From: Phycisphaerae bacterium
GTDB taxonomy: Bacteria > Planctomycetota > Phycisphaerae > UBA1845 > Fen-1342
Length of the DNA stretch: 17,364 nt
Assembly: GCA_020058145.1 (NCBI GenBank)
Contig: JAGVEP010000313.1
Coordinates: 1 to 17,364, forward strand
Direction of reading: 5' to 3'
Below, one piece after another: positions 1 to 5,499 of the stretch. Position 1 is the stretch's first letter, and each line of letters opens with the position of its first letter. Position numbers and translations under genes: made by a program. The notes beneath the pieces are model-generated. The model searched no databases, was not told where the DNA came from, and saw only the letters and a program-made list of their open reading frames with translations.

Positions 1-99
1 GCCAGATTGAAATCGTGTACCGGCTCATACGCTAAGGAAACCCTTGGAAATCAGGGCTGCTCCGCGTTATCGTGCTCGCTCAACCGGACAGTACTGATC

Positions 100-120
100 C
101 AAAATCTAAAATCCAAAATC
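100..120. repeat. Short heptamer tandem repeat (3 x 7 bp)
   Basis: Three consecutive 7-bp units (CAAAATC, TAAAATC, CAAAATC) stand out as AT-rich within GC-rich DNA. They lie in the 228-bp stretch before the secretion ATPase, where I see no credible gene or strong promoter. A second heptamer array of different sequence occurs at 3930-3957. Such intergenic heptamer runs are common in several bacterial phyla and have no assigned function. Confidence 0.7.
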
Positions 121-228
121 TGCCCGCAACCCCACCCACCGAGTTCGGGTAGAAGGAATGCGGTGGCACTGCGCCCGCAATCGGTTATGCTCTGCTAACT
201 CGTTTTGCGAGAGAAGGTTAGGTTGGCT

Positions 229-1908
229 ATGGCCATTGGGGAAGCACTCGTCGCCAAGGGACTGATCACGGCCCAGCAGCTCAAGGACGCCCTCGCGCAG
301 CGTTTGTCGCCGGCCGAGCGGTTGGACCAGGTCCTGCTTCGGCAGGCGCTGGTCGAGGAAAAAGACCTGCTGGAGGTGCTCAGCGATCAGCTCATGATCC
401 CGGTTGTCGAGTTGCGCGAAGCCGACATCGACCGCGATCTGCTCGGTCTCATTCCGAGCCGGCTGGTTCACAAGTACTGCCTGATGCCCATCAGCCGCAA
501 CGGCAAGGGCGTCCGCGTCGCCACGTCCGACCCGTACAACATGTACGCCCTCGATGAGGTGCGCACCTGCATCAACACCCCGGTCGAGCCGGTGCTCGCC
601 ACCAAAGCGGAAATCCAGCGGATGATCCGCGTTTTCTATGGCGTCGGCGGCGACGTGATCCAGGCGATGGTGTCGGAGGCCGGCGACCTCGAAATCCTCG
701 ACGAGCACAAGATCGAGTCCGAGGACCTCGACATCCAGATGGCCCAGGAAGCCTCGGTCATCAAGCTCGTCAACGAGATACTGATCGAGGCCATCGACCA
801 GCGGGCCAGCGACATCCATTTCGAGCCCTTTGAAGGCGACTTCCAGGTCCGCTACCGCATCGACGGCGTGCTGCACGTGGCCAACGTGCCGGCCGAAATC
901 CGCCGGTTCCAGAATGCCATCGTCAGCCGTATCAAGATTCTGTCGAACTTGAATATCGCGGAACGCCGGCTGCCGCAGGATGGCGGCTTCAAGATTCGGG
1001 CTCACGGGCGCGAGATCGACCTGCGTGTGAGCATCATCACGATGGCGTTCGGCGAGGGCATCGTGCTGCGTATCCTGGACCGGTCCTCGGTCCAGCTCGA
1101 CCTGCTCTCGCTGGGCATGGAAGGCAAGACCTCCGAGATCTTCATGGATCTCATCACCCGCCCGCACGGGATTCTGCTCGTGACCGGGCCGACGGGTTCC
1201 GGCAAAACCACCACGCTGTACGCCGCTCTGCGGACGATCGTGAGTCCCGAGCTGAAGATTCTGACGATCGAGGATCCGATCGAATACTACCTCGACGGTA
1301 TCAACCAGACCCAGATTCTGCCCAAGATCGGCCTGACGTTCGCCCGCGCGCTGCGGAGCTTCTTGCGGCACGACCCGGACGTGATCCTGGTCGGCGAAAT
1401 TCGTGACAAGGAGACCGCCGAAGTCGCGATTAACGCCTCGCTGACCGGCCACTTGGTCTTCAGCACGCTGCACACCAACGACGCCGCCACCGCCACCACG
1501 CGTCTGCTCGACATGGGCGTCGAACCGTTCCTGGTTTCGAGCTCGCTCGAAGCGGTCGTCGGTCAGCGGCTTGTCCGCGTGCTCTGCAAGCACTGCAAGG
1601 AGGCCTACGAGCCGGACAACGCGACCCTGTTGCCGCCGGACTTTGGCTACCAGCGCGGCGATAAGCTCTGGCGCGGCCGCGGCTGCAAGGACTGCCGAAA
1701 CACCGGTTTTTCGGGTCGGCGGGCCTTGTTCGAGCTGCTGGTCATGACCGACGAGCTGCGCGAGATGGTGCTGCAACACGCGTCCGCGTCGCAACTTCAG
1801 AAAGCCGGCTGCGAGCACGGTCTGGTGCTGATGCGCGAAGCCGGCTGGGATTTGTGCCGCCGCGGCTTCACGACGGCACAGGAGGTGCTGCGCGTCACGA
1901 AGGTGTAG
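229..1908 (+). CDS. GspE/PilB-family type II secretion / type IV pilus assembly ATPase
   Basis: This is a cytoplasmic hexameric ATPase that powers pseudopilus or pilus assembly at the inner membrane. From the ATG at 229 it has 559 residues, the normal full length for the family. Residues 1-145 form the MshEN-type N-terminal domain. The ATPase core has Walker A GPTGSGKT at 320-327, an aspartate-box-like IEDPIEY near 347-353, Walker B ILVGEIR at 386-392 and the His-box TGHLVFSTLHTNDA near 406-419. A zinc-binding tetracysteine follows, with CxxC at 453/456 and CxxC at 486/489. The frame is open back to a TTG at 205, and a TTG at 223 follows GAAGG by 5 bases. I prefer the ATG at 229 because the protein then begins MAIGEALVAKG, as in homologues. 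No other pilus or secretion genes are in view, so GspE and PilB cannot be told apart from context. Confidence 0.95.
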   Translation: MAIGEALVAKGLITAQQLKDALAQRLSPAERLDQVLLRQALVEEKDLLEVLSDQLMIPVVELREADIDRDLLGLIPSRLVHKYCLMPISRNGKGVRVATSDPYNMYALDEVRTCINTPVEPVLATKAEIQRMIRVFYGVGGDVIQAMVSEAGDLEILDEHKIESEDLDIQMAQEASVIKLVNEILIEAIDQRASDIHFEPFEGDFQVRYRIDGVLHVANVPAEIRRFQNAIVSRIKILSNLNIAERRLPQDGGFKIRAHGREIDLRVSIITMAFGEGIVLRILDRSSVQLDLLSLGMEGKTSEIFMDLITRPHGILLVTGPTGSGKTTTLYAALRTIVSPELKILTIEDPIEYYLDGINQTQILPKIGLTFARALRSFLRHDPDVILVGEIRDKETAEVAINASLTGHLVFSTLHTNDAATATTRLLDMGVEPFLVSSSLEAVVGQRLVRVLCKHCKEAYEPDNATLLPPDFGYQRGDKLWRGRGCKDCRNTGFSGRRALFELLVMTDELREMVLQHASASQLQKAGCEHGLVLMREAGWDLCRRGFTTAQEVLRVTKV

Positions 1909-1918
1909 GCGGGGTAGG

Positions 1919-1941
1919 GGTAGGGTGGGCACTGCCCACCA
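1919..1941. repeat. REP-like palindromic repeat, left copy flanking vapBC
   Basis: The core is an imperfect palindrome, GTGGGC-ACT-GCCCAC, preceded by GGTAGG. The same 23 bases recur exactly at 2612-2634, on the other side of vapBC, with further diverged copies at 2648-2670 and, inverted, at 2691-2712. It lies 10 bp after the stop codon of the secretion ATPase. It resembles REP-type dispersed intergenic palindromes. Whether it is repeated elsewhere in the genome cannot be seen from this window. Confidence 0.75.
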
Positions 1942-1947
1942 ATGTAG

Positions 1948-1969
1948 CGGCCGACCCCCGTGTCGGCCG
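1948..1969. terminator. GC-rich hairpin after the secretion ATPase gene
   Basis: Perfect 8-bp arms CGGCCGAC and GTCGGCCG are separated by a 6-base loop. There is no T tract after the stem, so this may be part of the dispersed-repeat clutter downstream of the ATPase gene instead of a true intrinsic terminator. A smaller stem, GGCAC/GTGCC, follows at about 1987-2003. Confidence 0.3.
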
Positions 1970-2017
1970 TAGGAGGTTGGTGGCCCGGCACCGCCCGTGT
2001 GCCGCCCGACGGCCGGC

Positions 2018-2046
2018 TTGACTCCGGCATACAAATCATGCATACT
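2018..2046 (+). promoter_or_regulatory. Candidate sigma70-type promoter of vapBC
   Basis: A -35-like TTGACT (2018-2023) is separated by 17 bases from a -10-like CATACT (2041-2046). The -10 ends 7 bases before the vapB ATG at 2054, so transcription would begin at or next to the start codon. No Shine-Dalgarno sequence precedes that ATG, which fits a leaderless or near-leaderless transcript. This is inference from sequence only. Confidence 0.5.
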
Positions 2047-2053
2047 CATGCAT
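2038..2053. promoter_or_regulatory. Candidate VapB operator (paired ATGCAT)
   Basis: Two copies of the self-palindromic hexamer ATGCAT lie 10 bp apart, centre to centre (2038-2043 and 2048-2053), spanning the -10 element and abutting the vapB ATG. Ribbon-helix-helix antitoxins commonly bind paired short sites over their own promoter, so this is a natural candidate for autorepression. Binding is inferred. Confidence 0.5.
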
Positions 2054-2251
2054 ATGAGAACGACCCTGAACATCGATGATGCGTTGCTGGAAGAAGCGCG
2101 CCGGCTGACCGGTCTGCGGGAGAAAACGGAGGTCGTGCGGGCGGGGCTCGAGGCCCTCATCGCGCGGGAAGCGGCCCGGCGCCTGGCTGCGTTGGGTGGC
2201 ACGCAGCCGGCGCTGCGTCCAATTCGTCGACGGCGCGCGCGGGTCCGCTGA
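2054..2251 (+). CDS. vapB: VapB-type antitoxin (ribbon-helix-helix)
   Basis: The product is a 65-residue antitoxin beginning MRTTLNIDDALL, the characteristic opening of the VapB_antitoxin family, in which the early beta strand contacts DNA. The following helices carry ALLEEARRLTG and TEVVRAGLEALI. The C-terminal part, rich in Arg and Ala, would be the toxin-binding tail. An in-frame ATG at 2048 is possible, but the ATG at 2054 gives the family-typical start. The stop codon overlaps the toxin start by one base (TGATG), a standard translationally coupled arrangement. The expected role is to neutralise VapC and repress the operon through the paired ATGCAT site just upstream. Confidence 0.88.
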   Translation: MRTTLNIDDALLEEARRLTGLREKTEVVRAGLEALIAREAARRLAALGGTQPALRPIRRRRARVR

Positions 2252-2610
2252 TGCTTGCCGATACTTCCGTGTGGGTGGATCATTTTCGCCGGCGTAGTGC
2301 GGTATTGCAGACACTGCTGCTAGCGCACGAGATTGAATGCCATCCGTTCGTAATCGGCGAATTGGCTTGCGGCCACCTCAAGCCGCGGGCGGCGATGATC
2401 GCTTGGCTGGGCCGATTGCCGCAGGTCGCGCTGGCGGACCACCACGAGGTGCTTGGCCTGGTGGAAACGCGGCGGCTCATGGGCCGCGGCCTGGGCTGGA
2501 TTGACATGCACCTGCTGTGTGCCGCGCTCCTCGCGGGCACGCGGCTCTGGACGCTTGATCGCCGGCTCGCCGCGGCGGCGGGCGATTTGGGCGTCTTGTT
2601 TCAGCGGTAG
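2251..2610 (+). CDS. vapC: VapC-type PIN-domain toxin (ribonuclease)
   Basis: This 119-residue PIN-domain protein is typical in length for VapC. The acidic metal-binding residues of the PIN fold are visible: D4 in LADTSVW, E37 in IGELA, D85 in GWIDMHLL and D103 in TLDRRL. VapC toxins are Mg2+/Mn2+-dependent RNases that usually cut tRNA or rRNA; the target here cannot be inferred. It is coupled to vapB by a one-base TGATG overlap. All four acidic positions are intact, so the toxin is probably active. Repeat copies begin 2 bp after its stop codon. Confidence 0.92.
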   Translation: MLADTSVWVDHFRRRSAVLQTLLLAHEIECHPFVIGELACGHLKPRAAMIAWLGRLPQVALADHHEVLGLVETRRLMGRGLGWIDMHLLCAALLAGTRLWTLDRRLAAAAGDLGVLFQR

Positions 2611-2611
2611 C

Positions 2612-2712
2612 GGTAGGGTGGGCACTGCCCACCATCTTCATTCCAGCGGTAGGGTGGGCACCGCCCACCATCTTCATTCCGGCGGAGCAGGTGGGCACCG
2701 CCCACCCTACCC
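2612..2712. repeat. Tandem and inverted cluster of the REP-like palindrome
   Basis: Two direct 36-bp units (2612-2647 and 2648-2683) differ at few positions. Each contains the GTGGGC-ACY-GCCCAC palindrome followed by an ATCTTCATTCC spacer. A third palindrome at 2691-2712 lies in inverted orientation and ends CCCACCCTACCC, the complement of the GGTAGGGTGGG that opens the first unit. The cluster fills most of the 125 bp between vapC and mnmA. Confidence 0.8.
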
Positions 2713-2723
2713 GTCGCGGGCCG

Positions 2724-2729
2724 TACAAT
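2724..2729 (+). promoter_or_regulatory. Candidate -10 element of mnmA
   Basis: TACAAT matches the TATAAT consensus at 5 of 6 positions and ends 6 bases before the mnmA ATG. No convincing -35 is found at standard spacing, and there is no Shine-Dalgarno sequence. If real, it predicts a leaderless mnmA transcript. Confidence 0.35.
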
Positions 2730-2735
2730 ACGACT

Positions 2736-3944
2736 ATGTCCAGCAGCGGCAAGGTCGTGGTTGCCATGTCCGGCGGCGTGGATTCGTCCGTCGCCGCCAG
2801 CTTGCTCAAGGAGCAGGGGTATGACTGCGTCGGCGTGTTCATGCGCGTGGGGGCCACGGAGGAAGGCACGCAGGCACGCAGGCACGCAGGCACGCAGGAC
2901 GGCCACGAAGTCGTTGCCGTTCCCACCTTCCCAGCTTCCCACGTTCCCACGCCTCACCGCCACGGCTGCTGCTCGGTGGAAGATGCCCTCGACGCCCGGA
3001 ACGTCGCCACCCGGCTCGGCATTCCGTTCTACGTGCTCAATTTCGCAGCGGATTTTGGCGAGATCATCGACTATTTTGTTGACGAATACGCGCACGCACG
3101 CACGCCTAACCCGTGCGTGTTGTGCAATATTCACCTGAAGTTTGGCAAGTTGCTGCGGTATGCCGACATGCTCGACGCTGAGTTCGTCGCGACCGGACAC
3201 TATGCCCGCATTCTGCGTGGGAACGGGGCGACGCAGACGGCATATCTGGCCCGCGCGCGGAACCTCGCGAAGGACCAATCGTATGTGCTGTTTGGCATCC
3301 AGCGCGACGATTTGCGACGCTGTCTGTTCCCGCTCGGCGAGATTGCAGACAAGGCGGAGGTTCGACGAATCGCGGCCGGCCTCGGGCTTAAGGTGCACGA
3401 CAAGCCCGACAGCCAGGAAATCTGCTTTGTGCCGGACGGGGATTACAAGCCCCTCGTGCGGGCCCGCCGGCCGGAGACGCAACGGCCGGGGCCGGTCCTG
3501 GACGCCGACGGCCGCGAGCTCGGCACGCACGAGGGCGTGGCAAACTTCACGATCGGCCAGCGCCGTGGGCTGCGCATCGCGACCGGTCAGCCGATCTACG
3601 TCACCGAGCTTGACCCCGAGAACAACGTTGTCCGGGTCGGGCCGCAGGCGGCGCTAGCGAGCGTCGGGCTGATTGCCGAGCGGGTGAATTGGCTCGTCGA
3701 TCCGCCGGCGGACGGGGAGTGGCGACCCGCGGCCATCAGGATTCGCCACAGGCACACAGCGGCGGCCGGGCATATTCGGGCCATCGGGAAACGGGTGCCT
3801 GGGGAAACGACGGACGGAGTCGAGGCACGTTTTGATGTCCCCCAACTCGCGGTGACCCCAGGGCAGGCCGCGGTCTTTTACGATGCGGACGAGATTGTGC
3901 TTGGTGGCGGCTGGATCGCGAGCGGAGTTGCGAATAGCGAGTAG
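2736..3944 (+). CDS. mnmA: tRNA-specific 2-thiouridylase MnmA
   Basis: MnmA activates U34 of the tRNAs for Lys, Glu and Gln with ATP and inserts sulfur to give 2-thiouridine. The 402-residue product has the PP-loop SGGVDSS at residues 12-18, the first catalytic-region cysteine in TPNPCVLCN (C130), ATGHYARI at 152-159, KDQSYVLF at 179-186, the second catalytic-region cysteine in SQEICFVP (C230), and the C-terminal barrel with TPGQAAVFY and LGGGWI. The family is usually about 360-370 residues. The extra length lies mainly at residues 44-75, between VGVFMR and GCCSVEDA, and is encoded by two octamer tandem arrays. The stop codon lies inside a heptamer repeat. The start at 2736 gives the normal N-terminus; the open frame upstream runs through repeat DNA. 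Confidence 0.95.
   Translation: MSSSGKVVVAMSGGVDSSVAASLLKEQGYDCVGVFMRVGATEEGTQARRHAGTQDGHEVVAVPTFPASHVPTPHRHGCCSVEDALDARNVATRLGIPFYVLNFAADFGEIIDYFVDEYAHARTPNPCVLCNIHLKFGKLLRYADMLDAEFVATGHYARILRGNGATQTAYLARARNLAKDQSYVLFGIQRDDLRRCLFPLGEIADKAEVRRIAAGLGLKVHDKPDSQEICFVPDGDYKPLVRARRPETQRPGPVLDADGRELGTHEGVANFTIGQRRGLRIATGQPIYVTELDPENNVVRVGPQAALASVGLIAERVNWLVDPPADGEWRPAAIRIRHRHTAAAGHIRAIGKRVPGETTDGVEARFDVPQLAVTPGQAAVFYDADEIVLGGGWIASGVANSE
2865..2950. repeat. Two octamer tandem arrays inside mnmA
   Basis: Positions 2865-2896 are four exact copies of GGCACGCA. Positions 2919-2950 are four near-identical octamers around a TTCCCA core. They are separated by 22 bp and encode residues 44-72 of MnmA (GTQARRHAGTQ... 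and ...TFPASHVPTP) in a loop that varies within the family. Because 8 is not a multiple of 3, a gain or loss of one unit would shift the frame. Confidence 0.9.
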
Positions 3945-3957
3945 CGAATAGCGAATT
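3930..3957. repeat. Heptamer tandem repeat spanning the mnmA stop codon
   Basis: Four 7-bp units (GCGAATA, GCGAGTA, GCGAATA, GCGAATT) supply the last codons of MnmA (VANSE) and its TAG stop at 3942-3944. The array is AT-richer than its surroundings and resembles the intergenic heptamer runs seen in many bacterial genomes. Confidence 0.85.
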
Positions 3958-3993
3958 CCAATAGAACTTGGCGAAAGAACATAGGAGTTGCTC

Positions 3994-4341
3994 ATGGCAC
4001 GACAAACACCGCTCTACGTCGGCACCAACGGATTCGTGGCGGCCCTCGATCCGGACAGCGGGCAGGAGCACTGGCGGACCAAGCTCCCCAAGTGTGGCGG
4101 TATGGGTGATCCGGTCACGATGGTCATCAAGGATGGTTGCCTGTTCGCGGCTTCGCACGGCCGCGTCTGGTGTATCGATAAGACCGACGGAACCGTGCGT
4201 TGGATGAACGGCCTGCCGGGGACGGGTTTTCACAGCGTGCTGCTCGCCATGGAGGGTGCCGACGCCGCCACCGGCCAGGACGCCGCCGTCGGTGCCGCAC
4301 ATCGTCGCCGGCAACAACACGCGGCCGCGGCGGCACACTGA
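3994..4341 (+). CDS. Small PQQ-like beta-propeller repeat protein
   Basis: The product has 115 residues. A clear ribosome binding site, AGGAG at 3983-3987, lies 6 bases before the ATG. It contains two PQQ/outer-membrane-assembly-type blade motifs, VAALDPDSGQEHWRTKL at about 15-31 and VWCIDKTDGTVRWMNGL at about 58-74. A low-complexity tail rich in Ala, Arg and His follows. Two blades cannot close a propeller, so it probably oligomerises or is a minimal form. From memory, short proteins of this type with Ala/His-rich tails occur in planctomycetes. I checked the other frames past residue 85 and saw no continuing blade, so a frameshift is unlikely. There is no signal peptide, and the function is unknown. 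It lies 49 bp after mnmA and 77 bp before the DinB-family gene. Confidence 0.75.
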   Translation: MARQTPLYVGTNGFVAALDPDSGQEHWRTKLPKCGGMGDPVTMVIKDGCLFAASHGRVWCIDKTDGTVRWMNGLPGTGFHSVLLAMEGADAATGQDAAVGAAHRRRQQHAAAAAH

Positions 4342-4418
4342 TCGTCCGCGGCGATGTGAAGATCACCGGACCATGTGCACCGCAGCCCCGCACGCGTTTG
4401 CTTGGTGAGGAGAAAGAT

Positions 4419-4961
4419 ATGCGCGCCGACCTGGACCGCCTGATCGACCTGCTCGACGCGGGGTACAACCGCAAGTCCTGGCACGGCACGAACCTGCGCG
4501 GCAGTATTCGTGGACTCACCGCTGACCAGGCCGCCTGGCGAGATCGGCCGGATGGTCACACCATCGCCGACCTCGTCGTACACTGTGCCTATTGGAAATA
4601 CGTCGTCCGTCGGCGGCTGCTGGGCGAGAAACGGGGCTCATTTCCGCTGAAGGGCAGCAACTGGTTCCGCCTGGCTGAGCCGCTGACGGCGATCACGTGG
4701 CAGGAGTACGTGGCGTTGCTCGACGACCAGCACCGCGCGCTCCGCGACGCCGTCGCCGGACTCACGGGCGCTGCGCTGGCGGCGGCGCCGGGCGGGAGCA
4801 CGCTGAGCAACCGCGTACTGATTCAAGGCGTGGCGTTTCACGACGTGTATCACGCGGGGCAGATTCAAGCGTTGAAGGGCGCGCAGAAACACGCCCCGCG
4901 CCGGAATTCGGTGGCGGAGTGCAGGGCCGATCGCCCAGGGCCTCACACGCCTCGGATGTGA
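4419..4961 (+). CDS. DinB-family putative metal-binding protein
   Basis: The 180-residue product starts at an ATG preceded by AGGAG (4408-4412) at 6 bases. DinB/YfiT-like proteins are four-helix bundles binding a divalent metal through three histidines. Matching positions here are H55 in VVHCAYWKY and H141 and H145 in HDVYHAGQIQALK. The N-terminal helix, LDRLIDLLDAGY, is also typical. Biochemical roles in this superfamily vary (thiol-dependent transferases, detoxification), and none can be assigned. The last 25 or so residues after QALK look like an unstructured extension. The gene runs toward the stress-protein gene. A weak AGCGG/CCGCT stem followed by TTT at 4993-5016 could end transcription between them. 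Confidence 0.85.
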   Translation: MRADLDRLIDLLDAGYNRKSWHGTNLRGSIRGLTADQAAWRDRPDGHTIADLVVHCAYWKYVVRRRLLGEKRGSFPLKGSNWFRLAEPLTAITWQEYVALLDDQHRALRDAVAGLTGAALAAAPGGSTLSNRVLIQGVAFHDVYHAGQIQALKGAQKHAPRRNSVAECRADRPGPHTPRM

Positions 4962-5048
4962 TGCGAGACTGGAGCAGTTGCACTTCAAGCGTAGCGGGCA
5001 AGCGCGCGCCGCTTTTGTGCGGGCATCGGCAGCGGTCGCGATGATGCC

Positions 5049-5477
5049 TCAGGTCACCTGCGCCCGGACGAGTAGGACCGGAATACCAGTTCGGTGCCGA
5101 ACGGTATTGGCCACGCTGCCGAGCAAGACGTCCTTGATGAAACGGTGCCCGTGCGTGGACATCGCGATCAGATCGCACTTTTCGCGCTCAGCGATCGTCA
5201 GAATCTGATCCGCGGGGTCCCCACAAACCAGCATGGCGGTCACGTCGAACCCGGCCTGGGCGAGCTCCTGGCGGCGCTGTTCGAGGTACTCGCGGTCCGC
5301 CCGGATCTCCTCTGAGTCCTCCAGATCAAGCTCGCGCTGATTCCGGGCGGCATAGCCGTCGGCCACGTGGACGAGGATCAGACGGGCCCCCGTAAGACGG
5401 GCCAGCGGCTGTACGTGTGCCACGATGGCGGCGTCCGCCGGCGAGTTTTCGAGTGGAACCAGAATCGTGTGGTACAT
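5049..5477 (-). CDS. Universal stress protein (UspA family)
   Basis: This 142-residue single-domain Usp opens with MYHTILVPLENS, the usual first strand and ATP-site loop. The nucleotide-binding signature lies in STHGHRFIKDVLLGSVANTV at residues 107-126. G110, G120 and S121 match the G-2x-G-9x-G-S/T pattern, but the second glycine is Phe113, so ATP binding may be altered. DPADQIL at 87-93 is also typical. It starts 22 bp after the Nramp gene on the same strand, so the two probably share a transcript and this protein may be induced with metal uptake. No strong ribosome binding site is visible. Confidence 0.92.
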   Translation of the reverse strand: MYHTILVPLENSPADAAIVAHVQPLARLTGARLILVHVADGYAARNQRELDLEDSEEIRADREYLEQRRQELAQAGFDVTAMLVCGDPADQILTIAEREKCDLIAMSTHGHRFIKDVLLGSVANTVRHRTGIPVLLVRAQVT

Positions 5478-5499
5478 CGTCGGTCGCCTATGCCGCGGG

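Noticed and set aside
106..2283. Long minus-strand open frame of 725 codons opposite the secretion ATPase
   Set aside because: It is antisense to a clearly conserved gene, has low-complexity Arg/Asp/Val-rich composition and shows no domain. It is a typical shadow frame in GC-rich DNA.
2612..2712. Possible CRISPR array in the tandem repeats after vapC
   Set aside because: The 36-bp units are directly abutting, with no variable spacers, and the third copy is inverted. They are palindromic intergenic repeats.
3994..4341. Frameshift truncation of the PQQ-repeat protein
   Set aside because: Neither alternative frame after residue 85 continues a blade motif, and the length and Ala-rich tail fit a complete small protein.
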